From assembly GCF_007827815.1 (NCBI RefSeq), contig NZ_VITH01000011.1, positions 62,001 through 126,000 on the forward strand: DNA of 64,000 nt. The letters run 5' to 3'. Position 1 is the first letter of the stretch; each line of letters opens with the position of its first letter. The position numbers and the translations under genes were made by a program. Below, piece after piece: positions 10,120 to 19,181 of the stretch. This DNA comes from Azospirillum brasilense (lineage in GTDB: Bacteria; Pseudomonadota; Alphaproteobacteria; Azospirillales; Azospirillaceae). Under the pieces are notes generated by a model. That model had not been told where the DNA came from. It did not search any database and saw only the letters and a list, made by a program, of their open reading frames with translations.

Positions 10120-11595
10120 TCAGGGCGCCATGAACACGCTGCGGTGCCGGCCGATCTCGCCGCTGGTCAGGTCGCGCGCCAGCACCGTCACATCGGTGGA
10201 GCCCGGCGCCGCGGCGCCCTGCGGGACGCGGACGAAGATGCGGTAGGTCGCCACCGAGTCCGCTTCCGCGCCCAGGGTCAGCGAACTTCCGGACTGGGCA
10301 TCGACGCTGGCGACCGAGAGGTCGGCCTTTGCCAAACCCTCCACCGACAGGCGGTAGGTCCGCGCCTCGTGGGTCTTGTTGAGGATCTTGATGGTGTAGG
10401 CGTTCTGCACGTCGCCGTTCGACTGCTGCACGTAGAGCGGGGCGCGGTCGCGCAGCACGCTGACGTCCAGCGTCGGGCGCATGGCCAGCGAGATCGCCAT
10501 GGCGCCGGCCACCACCAGGATGATGAGGGCGTAGATCACCGTGCGCGGGCGCAGCAGCCGCACCGGGGCGGCCTGGCCTTCGGCCTTGGCGACCTGGTTG
10601 GAGCGGGTGTCGAACAGGATCAGGTCGCCGGGGCGTCCGACCTGGGCCATCACGTCGTTGCAGGCGTCCACGCACAGGCCGCAGCCGATGCAGGAAATCT
10701 GCTGGCCCTTGCGGATGTCGGTGCCGGTCGGGCAGACATGGACGCACAGCTTGCAATCGACGCAGTCGCCCAGCCCCTCCGCCGTCCGCTCCTCCCAGCT
10801 CTGCGACTTGCGCAGCGGCGCGCGCCCTTCGCCGCGCCAGTCCTGGTAGGTGACGACGTAGGTGTCCTCGTCCACCATCGCCGCCTGGAAGCTGCGCCAG
10901 GGGCAGACATAGATGCAGATCTGCTCGCGCGCCCAGCCGGCGAAGAAATAGGTGGTGGCGGAGAACAGCCCGGCGAAGGCCAGGACCTTCCACGACACCT
11001 CGCCGGTCACGATCTCGCGCAGCAGGGTCGGGGCGTCGTTGAAGTAGAAGATCCAGGCGCCGCCGGTGACCAGGGAAATCACCAGCCAGATGACGTGCTT
11101 CGACGCCTTCAGCCCCAGCTTGCGCGCCGACATCGGCGCCTTGTCCAGCCGGATGCGCTCGGTGCGCGGTCCTTCCAGCTTGCGCTCCACCCACATGAAC
11201 AGGTCGGTCCAGACCGTCTGCGGGCAGGCGTAGCCGCACCAGATGCGGCCGAGCAGGGTGGTGGCGAAGAAGATGCCGAAGGCGCCGATGATGAGCAGGC
11301 CGGTCAGGTAATAGACCTCCTGCGGCCAGATCTCGATCCACAGGAAGTAGGCGCGCCGGCCCACCATGTCGACCAGCACCGCCTGATCGGGAATGCCCGG
11401 CCCGCGCTCCCAGCGCAGCCAGGGCGTGACGTAGTAGATGCCGAGCAGGACCGCCAGCGCCAGCCATTTCAGGCGGCGGAAACGGCCATGGACGTCGGCG
11501 GCGTAGACCTTGGGGCGTTGCACGAACCAGCGCTCGCGTGGCTGGTCGGCATCACGGGCGGCGGGGGTTTGGGCGGCGGGGGAGGTGAGGGACAT
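10120..11595 (-). CDS. ccoG: Cytochrome c oxidase accessory protein CcoG (FixG/RdxA)
   Basis: CcoG is a membrane iron-sulfur protein needed for cbb3 oxidase assembly; family work assigns it cupric reductase activity. The 491 residues start with VYAADVHGRFRRLKW and contain several transmembrane helices, the Cys-rich segment GRIWCGYACPQTVW, two 4Fe-4S motifs (CVDCKLCVHVCP near residue 280 and CIGCGLCVDACN near 308) and a C-terminal Ig-like FixG_C domain. No ccoNOQP or ccoHIS genes adjoin it. No FNR/FixK box was seen upstream. Confidence 0.95.
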   Translation of the reverse strand: MSLTSPAAQTPAARDADQPRERWFVQRPKVYAADVHGRFRRLKWLALAVLLGIYYVTPWLRWERGPGIPDQAVLVDMVGRRAYFLWIEIWPQEVYYLTGLLIIGAFGIFFATTLLGRIWCGYACPQTVWTDLFMWVERKLEGPRTERIRLDKAPMSARKLGLKASKHVIWLVISLVTGGAWIFYFNDAPTLLREIVTGEVSWKVLAFAGLFSATTYFFAGWAREQICIYVCPWRSFQAAMVDEDTYVVTYQDWRGEGRAPLRKSQSWEERTAEGLGDCVDCKLCVHVCPTGTDIRKGQQISCIGCGLCVDACNDVMAQVGRPGDLILFDTRSNQVAKAEGQAAPVRLLRPRTVIYALIILVVAGAMAISLAMRPTLDVSVLRDRAPLYVQQSNGDVQNAYTIKILNKTHEARTYRLSVEGLAKADLSVASVDAQSGSSLTLGAEADSVATYRIFVRVPQGAAAPGSTDVTVLARDLTSGEIGRHRSVFMAP

Positions 11596-11702
11596 GGCGT
11601 GCGACCTTGCTTTGACGCGGCGGCCAACCTAGTCCCTCTTTTATAAGCCTTCCGTGATGTAGTCACACTGCGGTAAATCAGCCGCCGCAGCGGCAAAATG
11701 GG

Positions 11703-12254
11703 TCAGACCGCCTCGCCGCGCAGCTCGGCCAGCCCGTCCTCATAGGCGCGGTCGAACAGCGATTCCAGCCGGGCGTCGGTGCCGCGCAGGCCGGCGACGA
11801 CCGCGTGCGCCCACTCGAAATACTCAACCTTGCGCTCCAGCGGCCAGTCGGCGGGCGGACTGTGCGCCATGGAGCGCAGGTTGGACACCTTGTCGGCCAG
11901 CTTCACCAGCTTGGCGCGGGCGGAGGCGGTGGGGGCGGCGTCGATCTGCCGCTGCTTGCGCTCCGCCTTGCGCAGGCGCTTGTCGTCGGTGGTCTCGGCG
12001 ACGACGCCGGCGACCTCCGCCCCGAAATGCTGCTCGATCTCCTCATAGGAGGCGTCGGTGTCCTCCAGCGTGTCGTGCAGCAGCGCGGCGATGACCACCA
12101 CCGGGTCATTGCCGGCCGTCGCCTCGGCGCACAGGAACGCCACCTCCGAGAGATGGTTGAGGTAGGGCTCGGCGCGCACGCCCTTGCGGCGCTGATCGAT
12201 GTGCTTGTGCGCGGCGAACTCCAGCGCGCGGGCGAAGTCGAGAAGGGCTGTCAT
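11703..12254 (-). CDS. MESH1-like HD hydrolase (small alarmone hydrolase)
   Basis: The 183-residue protein matches the size and motif order of MESH1-type (p)ppGpp hydrolases. Metal ligands are visible as H34 in YLNHLSEVA, H60-D61 in ALLHDTLEDT and D121 in KLADKVSNLRS. The basic N-terminal stretch HKHIDQRRKG is also typical. It has no synthetase domain, so it would only remove the pyrophosphate from the alarmone, in the cytoplasm. Some members instead hydrolyse NADPH. It is divergent from the VWA gene, with 67 bases between starts. Confidence 0.82.
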   Translation of the reverse strand: MTALLDFARALEFAAHKHIDQRRKGVRAEPYLNHLSEVAFLCAEATAGNDPVVVIAALLHDTLEDTDASYEEIEQHFGAEVAGVVAETTDDKRLRKAERKQRQIDAAPTASARAKLVKLADKVSNLRSMAHSPPADWPLERKVEYFEWAHAVVAGLRGTDARLESLFDRAYEDGLAELRGEAV

Positions 12255-12321
12255 GGCGTTCCTGGCGGGTCGGCGCTACGATGAGGGCGGATGGGGACGA
12301 AACCCCACGGGGGGAAGCGGC

Positions 12322-13515
12322 ATGTTCACGGGTTTCTTCTTCGAACTGCGCAAGGCGGGCGTGCCGGTCTCGCTGAACGAGTACCTGACGCTCATGGAGG
12401 CCATGAAGCGCGGCGTCGCCGACTTCCGCGTCGAAGACTTCTATTACCTCAGCCGGGCCTGTCTGGTGAAGGACGAGCGCAATCTCGACCGCTTCGACCG
12501 CGTGTTCGGGCAGGTCTTCAAGGGGCTGGAGGGGGCGGAGGGCGCCGGGGGCGACGAAATTCCCGTGGTCGATCTGCCGGAGGAGTGGCTGCGCAAGCTG
12601 GCCGAACGCTTCCTGACCGAGGAGGAGAAGGCGCAGATCCAGGCGCTGGGCGGCTGGGAAAAGCTGATGGAGACGCTGGCCGAGCGGCTGGCCGAGCAGA
12701 AGGGGCGGCATCAGGGCGGCTCCAAATGGATCGGCACCGCCGGCACCTCGCCCTTCGGCGCCTACGGCTACAACCCGGAGGGCGTGCGCATCGGTCAGCA
12801 CGAATCCCGCCACCGCCGCGCCGTGAAGGTGTGGGACAAGCGGGAGTTCAAGAATCTGGACGATCAGGTCGAGATCGGCACCCGCAACATCAAGGTGGCG
12901 CTGCGCCGCCTGCGCAAGTTCGCCCGCACCGGGGCGGCCAGCGAGCTCGACCTGCCGGGCACCATCCGCGCCACCGCCAGCAACGCCGGCTGGCTGGACC
13001 TGAAGATGGTGCCGGAGCGGCACAACACGGTGAAGGTGCTGCTGTTCCTCGACATCGGGGGCTCGATGGACGACCACATCCGGCTGGTCGAGGAGTTGTT
13101 CTCGGCGGCGCGGGGCGAGTTCAAGCATCTGGAGCACTTCTACTTCCACAACTGCGTCTACGAGAGCGTGTGGCGCGACAACAAGCGCCGCCACGACGAG
13201 CGCACCCCGACCTGGGACGTGCTGCACACCTATCCCGCCGACTACAAGCTGGTCTTCGTCGGCGACGCGGCGATGAGCCCCTACGAGATCGCCTATGCCG
13301 GCGGCAGCGTCGAGCATTGGAACGAGGAATCGGGGCAGGTCTGGCTGCAGCGGATGCTGTCCGTTTACAGCCGCGCCGTCTGGCTCAACCCCACGCCGGA
13401 ATCGCGCTGGGGCTACACGGAGAGCACGCGCATGCTGCAGCGGCTTCTGGGCGGCCGCATGTACCCGTTAACATTGCAGGGTCTGGACGCAGCGATGCGT
13501 GAGCTGGTGCGCTAA
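12322..13515 (+). CDS. VWA-domain CoxE-like protein
   Basis: The 397-residue protein begins MFTGFFFELRKAGVPVSLNE and has an N-terminal CoxE-like helical region. A von Willebrand A domain follows, whose metal site reads FLDIGGSMDD at residues 242-251, with Gly where the usual DxSxS motif has its first Ser. This DxGxS form is usual in the CoxE-like family. Such proteins work with MoxR ATPases in maturation of metal enzymes, for example carbon monoxide dehydrogenase. The likely partner is the MoxR gene at 5866. GGGGAAG precedes the ATG. Confidence 0.85.
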   Translation: MFTGFFFELRKAGVPVSLNEYLTLMEAMKRGVADFRVEDFYYLSRACLVKDERNLDRFDRVFGQVFKGLEGAEGAGGDEIPVVDLPEEWLRKLAERFLTEEEKAQIQALGGWEKLMETLAERLAEQKGRHQGGSKWIGTAGTSPFGAYGYNPEGVRIGQHESRHRRAVKVWDKREFKNLDDQVEIGTRNIKVALRRLRKFARTGAASELDLPGTIRATASNAGWLDLKMVPERHNTVKVLLFLDIGGSMDDHIRLVEELFSAARGEFKHLEHFYFHNCVYESVWRDNKRRHDERTPTWDVLHTYPADYKLVFVGDAAMSPYEIAYAGGSVEHWNEESGQVWLQRMLSVYSRAVWLNPTPESRWGYTESTRMLQRLLGGRMYPLTLQGLDAAMRELVR

Positions 13516-13958
13516 GCAGCTCCCGACAACCGCGTCCCTTCAAAAATCCAATCCAAAGCCGCGGGTTTTCAATCCATCGGCGTACGCCGAAATGGAAGAT
13601 GTGCGTTGATGATTCCGGACGGGGTGGATTATCAATCACTGGCTGAGAAGAGCTCGCCAATGTTTGATTACTCGAACTGATTTGCTTCGGAAACGGAACG
13701 AGTTTGCGGTTTTCATAGATCAAGAAATCCGAGTCGTAAAGTTAAGTATCTGAACATTACTCGAAATTGTATTACTATATGATACAATCGGGGTCGGGCT
13801 TTCCTTCGTTTTAAACATTGATCGTCATTTCTGCGACTTCTCGGCAACATTCGTGGGCAAAGCATTGCTGAGAATCGTTCTGCCTTGAACGCATACGATT
13901 GCACTACGAAGCATGAAGCTTCCCGTTCACAGCATGCAGTCGATGAGGGTCAGGGAAA
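13516..13958. other. AT-rich intergenic region upstream of the chemoreceptor
   Basis: These 443 bases are clearly richer in A and T than the rest of the window, for example around 13741-13830. No ORF with a good ribosome site was found. The region probably holds the chemoreceptor promoter, but no sigma-28 or sigma-54 site could be recognised with confidence. Confidence 0.5.
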
Positions 13959-15650
13959 ATGGAGGGTGTTCTTGCGCGCATCAGCATCAGCGGCAAAATC
14001 TACAGCGTTGTCGCGATTCTGGGTGTGGTGGCCGCTATCATTGGTGGCGTCGGCTCGTTCGGAATGCAGGCGTATGACGACAAGTTCGACCAGATTCAGA
14101 ACTGGTCCCGGCGCGCCCTGATCAACGAGCAGATCAACAGCCTGATTTACAAGGTCGTCATGGACAGCCGCGGCATCTATGCCGCGGATGGGACGGCGGA
14201 CGCGACGCCCTACGCCAAGAACATTGTCGGCGCCACCAGCGAACTGGAAAAGCTCGTGGGCAAGCTCGAATCTCTGCTGCCTCCGGAAAGCAAGGCCGCT
14301 TTCGGCGAGACGCAGCAGACGGCCCGCGCCTTCGTCCTGCACCGCAACGAGGTTGCCCGTCTCGGCATGGAGGTCGGCCCGGACAAGGCGCGCGAGCACG
14401 GCGACACCCCCGAGGCCCGCGCGCTGCGCAGCAAGCTGGGCCAGTTCTTGGAGAAGGCCTCCGAACGCAATATGCAGGGCATCGACAAGGCCAACGATGA
14501 GCTGACCGCTGTGAACAGCCTGATGACGACGCTCATGATGGTGGTCGGCATCGGCGGCGGACTCGGCGCGCTGGCGTTGAGCGTCCTGGTCGCTCGCGTC
14601 GGGATTTCCCGCCCGATCGCCGGAATCACCGGCGTCATGGAGCGGCTGGCAACGGGCGATACCTCGGTGACCGTTCCGGGCCTCGGCCGTGGCGACGAGA
14701 TCGGCGGCATGGCCAAGGCGGTGGCGGTCTTCAAGGACAACGCCGTGGACCGCGAGCGCATGCGGGTCGCCGAGGAGGCGGAGCGCTTCGCCAAGGAGCG
14801 GCGCACCCACGCCGTCGAGGAACTGGTCCAGTCCTTCGACCGCAACGTCTCCGGCATCCTGCGCACCGTCGCCTCCGCCGCCACGGAGCTGGAGGCCACG
14901 GCGCAGAGCATGCTGACGACCGCCGACCAGACCAAGGGGCAGGCGGCCAGCACGGCGGCCGCGGCCGAGCAGGCGTCGGTCAACGTGCAGACCGTCGCCG
15001 CGGCGACCAACGAGCTGAGCGCGTCGATCAATGAGATCAGCGGTCAGGTGACGCGCTCGACCAACATCGCCAGCCACGCGGTGGGCGAGGCGCAGCAGAC
15101 CAACGAGCGCGTCCAGGGCCTCGTCGCGCAGGCGCAGCGGATCGGCGACGTGGTGAAGCTGATCACCGACATCGCCAGCCAGACCAACCTGCTGGCGCTG
15201 AACGCGACGATCGAGGCGGCCCGCGCCGGCGAGGCCGGCAAGGGCTTCGCCGTCGTGGCGTCGGAAGTGAAGAACCTCGCCAACCAGACCGCCAAGGCGA
15301 CCGAGGAGATCGCCTCCCAGATCGCCTCCATGCAGGAGGCCACCGGCGGGGCGGCGGCGGCCATCAACGGGATCGGCGACACCATCGGCACCATCAGCGA
15401 GATCGCCACGATCATCGCCTCGGCGGTCGAAGAGCAGGGGTCGGCGACCGGCGAGATCGCCCGCAACGTGCAGCAGGCCGCGCAGGGCACCCATCTGGTG
15501 ACCACCAACATCACCGAAGTCAGCGACGGCGCCACCCAGACCGGCTCCGCCGCCACCCAGGTGCTGGGCGCCGCCGGCGAGTTGTCCCGCCAGTCGGAGG
15601 TCCTGCGGTCCGAGGTTGAGCGCTTCCTGGCCGGCATTCGCGCCGCGTAA
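13959..15650 (+). CDS. Methyl-accepting chemotaxis protein
   Basis: This 563-residue inner-membrane chemoreceptor has TM1 at about residues 12-35, a periplasmic helical ligand domain to about 185, TM2 at about 187-212, a HAMP domain to about 266 and a cytoplasmic signalling domain. The hairpin tip DIASQTNLLALNATIEAARAG, near residue 404, binds CheA and CheW. There is no C-terminal CheR/CheB tether pentapeptide. No other chemotaxis gene adjoins it, so it is an orphan receptor. The ligand is unknown. Confidence 0.95.
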   Translation: MEGVLARISISGKIYSVVAILGVVAAIIGGVGSFGMQAYDDKFDQIQNWSRRALINEQINSLIYKVVMDSRGIYAADGTADATPYAKNIVGATSELEKLVGKLESLLPPESKAAFGETQQTARAFVLHRNEVARLGMEVGPDKAREHGDTPEARALRSKLGQFLEKASERNMQGIDKANDELTAVNSLMTTLMMVVGIGGGLGALALSVLVARVGISRPIAGITGVMERLATGDTSVTVPGLGRGDEIGGMAKAVAVFKDNAVDRERMRVAEEAERFAKERRTHAVEELVQSFDRNVSGILRTVASAATELEATAQSMLTTADQTKGQAASTAAAAEQASVNVQTVAAATNELSASINEISGQVTRSTNIASHAVGEAQQTNERVQGLVAQAQRIGDVVKLITDIASQTNLLALNATIEAARAGEAGKGFAVVASEVKNLANQTAKATEEIASQIASMQEATGGAAAAINGIGDTIGTISEIATIIASAVEEQGSATGEIARNVQQAAQGTHLVTTNITEVSDGATQTGSAATQVLGAAGELSRQSEVLRSEVERFLAGIRAA

Positions 15651-15665
15651 GGGGCAGGGGGGAGC

Positions 15666-15694
15666 GGGCGGAGGGCGCCGGTCGCCTCCCGCCC
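15666..15694 (+). terminator. Stem-loop after the chemoreceptor gene
   Basis: GGGCGGAGG pairs with CCTCCCGCCC (one bulge) 16 bases after the stop. No T-run follows, so termination is only likely. Confidence 0.4.
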
Positions 15695-15783
15695 ATTTCC
15701 TCCTGAACGGACCGAACGGCGTTTGCCGGACCGAATTCCCGTTTCTATCGTCACGGCCAACCAGCGTTCGAAGGGAGAAGGCC

Positions 15784-16488
15784 GTGGCGAAATCCTATCT
15801 GGAGTCGTGGAAAAAGGCGAAGGACCGCTTCGAAAAGGCAACGGGCAAGAAGAAGCCCGACCCCAAGAGCCGCTTCGGCAAGCTGTTCAGCAAGATCAGC
15901 TCGACCGGCTTGGAGAGCGCGCTGAAGAGCTACGACGCCGCCACGACGATCAAGGACGCGCAGAAGCACGCCCGCGCCTTCCAGAGCGCGGCGGGCAACT
16001 ACATCCCGACGCTCGATGCGGCCGGCAAGGCCGCCAAGCAGGACGGCGACACGGTCTACGCCGAGGCCTGCGCCGCCATGGTGGCGTCGCTGAGCAAGAT
16101 CGCCGCCAACGTCGTGACGGATCTGGAGCGGTTCGACGATCTGCCCAAGGACATCGACGGGTACTTCAAGTCGCCTTACTGGTTCAAGCTGCTGCAGAAG
16201 CAGGCCAAGAAGGAATTCTCGATGGAGAACATCGAGCTGTACGACTTGATCCTGAAGCGCAAGCTTTCGAAGGAGGACGCGTCGGAAAAGGCCTATAAGG
16301 AATACGTCGACAGCAAGGCGCCCAAGGAAGTGAACATCAAGTCGGCAACTCGCAACGCGTGCAAGCAGGCCGCCGATCAGGGCAAGTGGAAGGCTATCCC
16401 GTGGGATGACGTCTTGTTCGATCTGGGCATCAATCTGGCCGACACCATCGGGCGGCTGCACAGCGATCTCGCCAAGGGCGAGGTCTGA
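15784..16488 (+). CDS. Protein with RGS-like (regulator of G-protein signalling) domain
   Basis: The 234-residue protein starts at GTG, chosen because AAGGGAGAAGG lies just before it. The first 120 residues are helical, basic and of unknown family. Residues 127-230 align by eye with the RGS fold: a helix after SPYWFKLL, FSMENIELY (146-150 SMENI against the classic SEENI), then KAYKEYVDSKAPKEVNIKSA against the classic IYxxFIxxxAxKEVNLDS. Residues that contact the G-alpha subunit in animal RGS proteins appear kept as E148, N149 and N184; the last contact helix is less clear. Bacteria lack heterotrimeric G proteins, so any target GTPase is unknown. It follows the chemoreceptor but is probably separately transcribed. 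Confidence 0.65.
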   Translation: MAKSYLESWKKAKDRFEKATGKKKPDPKSRFGKLFSKISSTGLESALKSYDAATTIKDAQKHARAFQSAAGNYIPTLDAAGKAAKQDGDTVYAEACAAMVASLSKIAANVVTDLERFDDLPKDIDGYFKSPYWFKLLQKQAKKEFSMENIELYDLILKRKLSKEDASEKAYKEYVDSKAPKEVNIKSATRNACKQAADQGKWKAIPWDDVLFDLGINLADTIGRLHSDLAKGEV

Positions 16489-16584
16489 CGGCCGGCGGGC
16501 GGTTGACGGGGCGGGCCTCCGTCGTCACCTTGAAGGCTCGGGTCGAAGGGTCCGCTTTCAGGGACGGCATCGGGAGGCTCCGCC

Positions 16585-16905
16585 ATGTACATCGCCATGA
16601 ACCGTTTCCGCGTGCGTCCGGACGCGGAACAGGACTTCGAGGAGGTCTGGCTGAACCGCGAGGTCCATCTGAACACGGTTCCGGGCTTCGTGGAGTTCCA
16701 CATGCTGCGCGGCCCTCGTTACGAGGACCATCGCCTCTACTCATCCCACACCGTTTGGGAGTCGGAGGCGGATTTCCAGGCCTGGACCCGCTCGGAGGCG
16801 TTCCGTGCCGCCCATCGCGGGGCGGGCGACCGCAAGCCGCTCTATCTCGGCCCGCCGCAGTTCGAAGGCTTCGAGGTGATCCAGACCGTGGGGCGCGAGG
16901 GCTGA
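16585..16905 (+). CDS. IsdG-type antibiotic biosynthesis monooxygenase (haem-degrading)
   Basis: The 106-residue protein is a single ABM ferredoxin-like domain. The residues used by IsdG haem oxygenases are present at nearly the same positions: N6, W67 and H77 (MYIAMNRFRV and FQAWTRSEAFRAAH). It would cleave haem and release iron in the cytoplasm. GGAGG lies seven bases before the ATG. No haem-uptake genes adjoin it. Other ABM members act on quinones, so the haem role is an inference from the triad. Confidence 0.78.
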   Translation: MYIAMNRFRVRPDAEQDFEEVWLNREVHLNTVPGFVEFHMLRGPRYEDHRLYSSHTVWESEADFQAWTRSEAFRAAHRGAGDRKPLYLGPPQFEGFEVIQTVGREG

Positions 16906-16927
16906 AGCGGCACCGCCGCGCGCGCGG

Positions 16928-17407
16928 TCAGCGCTTCAGCGCGTCCTCGTCGCCGATCAGGCGGTGGGCGATGGCGACGGTGATGAGGCCGGCGAGCAGA
17001 AGGCCGTACTGCCATAGGCTGGACCAGTCGCCCGTCTGCACGTCGCCCGCCACCGCCTGGACCGGGCGCACGATCAATTGCCGCAGCAGCGTGATCATCG
17101 CCACCTCCAGGAAGACCCGCAGGTGGAAGCGGTTGGTCCGCACATAGTCGACCTCCGCGGAGATCAGCGCGGACAGCGTCCAGACGATGAACAGCACGCC
17201 GAGCGCGTGCAGGAAGCCGTGCGCGAGCTGGTCCTTCTGGAAGGCCGCCCAGGCTTCGATGAAGAATTCCCAGACCACCATGGCGCTCGCCGCGACCAGG
17301 GCGATTGCCAGGACGACGTGCAGCAGCCCGTTGAAGGACTTCAGGGCGCGGATCAGGCCCTGTTCGAGAAGGGAGTTGGGCGCGGTGCGGGGAAGCGATT
17401 GCAGCAT
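16928..17407 (-). CDS. PsiE-like phosphate-starvation-inducible membrane protein
   Basis: The 159 residues form about four transmembrane helices (VVLAIALVAASAMVVWEFF, LHALGVLFIVWTLSALISAE, the LRVFLEVAMITLLRQLIV segment and a last helix GLLLAGLITVAIAHRLIG). This order, with a conserved histidine and arginines between helices, is the PsiE fold, whose function is not known. The start MLQSLPRTAPNSLL is the best placed ATG. It converges on the monooxygenase gene and diverges from the isocitrate dehydrogenase gene. Confidence 0.75.
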   Translation of the reverse strand: MLQSLPRTAPNSLLEQGLIRALKSFNGLLHVVLAIALVAASAMVVWEFFIEAWAAFQKDQLAHGFLHALGVLFIVWTLSALISAEVDYVRTNRFHLRVFLEVAMITLLRQLIVRPVQAVAGDVQTGDWSSLWQYGLLLAGLITVAIAHRLIGDEDALKR

Positions 17408-17657
17408 CGTGGCGTGTCGCAAGGTCGAAGGGTGCGGGAAGATAGAAGCCCAACCCGGCGGACGCCCCCGCCGTTTTGCCATTGCCGCCATGGGGAAAAC
17501 GCAAGCATTGCAGATCAGCGTCAAGTCGCCGCATCAATGGTCCCGGCTTTGCAGGTGGAGAAAATCACCGCCCATTGAACTCCGGGCCTGATTTCGTCTA
17601 GGGTCGCCGCGGTCCCTCCGGCGTCGTTCCTTCGAGGGCTCCCCCAGGAGTGAATGG

Positions 17658-19103
17658 ATGCGCGAAACCACCCCCATCACGGTCGCCCGCGGCGACGGCA
17701 TCGGTCCGGAGATCACCGACGCGGTGCTTCACGTGATGGAGGCCGCCGGCGCCCGCCTGAAGGTGGAGGAGGTGCCGGCGGGCGAGCAGGTCTACCGCCG
17801 CGGCCATCTGGGCGGGCTGGACGCCGCCGGCTGGGGGTCGATCCGCCGCACCCGCGTCTTCCTGAAGGGGCCGATCACCACGCCGCAGGGCTACGGCAAC
17901 AAGTCGCTGAACGTCACCGCGCGGACCACGCTGGGGTTGTTCGCCAACGTGCGGCCCTGCGTGTCGCACCATCCCTATGTCCGCACGCGGCACCCGCGCA
18001 TGGACGTGGTGATCATCCGCGAGAACGAGGAGGACCTCTACGCCGGGATCGAGCACCGCCAGACCGACGATGTGATCCAGTCGGTCAAGCTGATCTCCCG
18101 GCCGGGGTCTGAGCGCATCGTGCGCTACGCCTTCGACTACGCCCGCGCCAACCATCGGCGCAAGGTGACGGCCTTCGTCAAGGACAACGTCATGAAGATG
18201 ACGGACGGGCTGTTCCTGAAGATCTTCAACGAGATCGCCGCCGAATATCCGGAGATCAAGGCCGACCACCTGATCGTCGACATCGGCGCCGCCCGTCTGG
18301 CCGACCAGCCGGAGCGCTTCGATGTGATCGTGACGCTGAACCTGTACGGCGACATCGTGTCGGACATCGCCGCCCAGATCACCGGCTCGGTCGGGCTGGC
18401 CGGGTCCGCCAACATCGGCGACGCCTGCGCCATGTTCGAGGCGATCCACGGCTCGGCGCCGATGATCGCGGGGCAGGGGATCGCCAACCCGTCGGGCCTG
18501 CTGATGGCCGCGGTGATGATGCTGGTCCACATCGGGCAGGGCGACGTGGCGGCGCGCATCCACAACGCCTGGCTCAAGACCATCGAGGATGGCGTCCACA
18601 CCGTGGACATCTTCAACCGCGGGGTCAGCCGCCAGCGCGTCGGCACCCACGCCTTCACGAACGCGGTGGTGGAGCGGCTGGGCCAGATGCCGGTGACCCT
18701 GCCCACCGTCGGCTACGCCGTCACCGCGCGGCCCGCCTATGAGTCCGGGGTGCGGCTGTCGCCGCGCCGCAAGGCGGTGAAGGAGCTGGTCGGGGTGGAC
18801 GTGTTCCTGCACTGGCCGGGCGGCAACCCGGACGAGTTGGCCGGGCTGGTCCTGCCGGTGGCCACCCCGGCGCTGCGCCTGTCCAGCATCTCCAACCGCT
18901 CGCAGAAGGTCTGGCCGGAGGGCAACATCGGCGTCTTCTGCACCGACCATTGGCGCTGCCGCTTCCTGGCGCCGGAGGGCGTGGCGGTCGGCCACGCCGA
19001 CATCGTCGAGCTGCTGTCGGGCCTCGCCCGCGCCGGGCTGGACTTCACCCAGACCGAGAACCTGTGCAACTTCGACGGCAAGTCCGGCTTCTCGGCCACG
19101 TGA
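17658..19103 (+). CDS. Isocitrate dehydrogenase, long alphaproteobacterial type
   Basis: The 481-residue protein has a beta-decarboxylating dehydrogenase core plus a C-terminal extension of about 140 residues, as in the Rickettsia/Thermus-type enzymes. Signatures are the N-terminal GDGIGPEITDAVL, the substrate site IIRENEEDLYAGIEH, the lysine in FVKDNVMKMTDG and LYGDIVSDIAAQITG. In the coenzyme loop HGSAPMIAGQ, Met-Ile replaces the Lys-Tyr of NADP-specific E. coli IDH and resembles the Asp-Ile of NAD enzymes, so NAD use is possible. The ATG follows AGGAG at seven bases. A second, unrelated IDH lies at 22468. Confidence 0.85.
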   Translation: MRETTPITVARGDGIGPEITDAVLHVMEAAGARLKVEEVPAGEQVYRRGHLGGLDAAGWGSIRRTRVFLKGPITTPQGYGNKSLNVTARTTLGLFANVRPCVSHHPYVRTRHPRMDVVIIRENEEDLYAGIEHRQTDDVIQSVKLISRPGSERIVRYAFDYARANHRRKVTAFVKDNVMKMTDGLFLKIFNEIAAEYPEIKADHLIVDIGAARLADQPERFDVIVTLNLYGDIVSDIAAQITGSVGLAGSANIGDACAMFEAIHGSAPMIAGQGIANPSGLLMAAVMMLVHIGQGDVAARIHNAWLKTIEDGVHTVDIFNRGVSRQRVGTHAFTNAVVERLGQMPVTLPTVGYAVTARPAYESGVRLSPRRKAVKELVGVDVFLHWPGGNPDELAGLVLPVATPALRLSSISNRSQKVWPEGNIGVFCTDHWRCRFLAPEGVAVGHADIVELLSGLARAGLDFTQTENLCNFDGKSGFSAT

Positions 19104-19181
19104 CGCGCGAAGCGGTGGAATAATCCGCCGCCGCCGGGCGTCCAGACGGGCAGGACATCCTTCCAAGGGGAGCGCCGCCGC

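Noticed and set aside
11596..11702. FNR/FixK anaerobox upstream of ccoG
   Set aside because: The TTGAT-N4-ATCAA pattern was searched for by eye and not found.
13385..13723. Minus-strand frame of 112 codons overlapping the VWA gene end
   Set aside because: There is no ribosome site, it is antisense to the VWA gene for a third of its length and no motif was seen.
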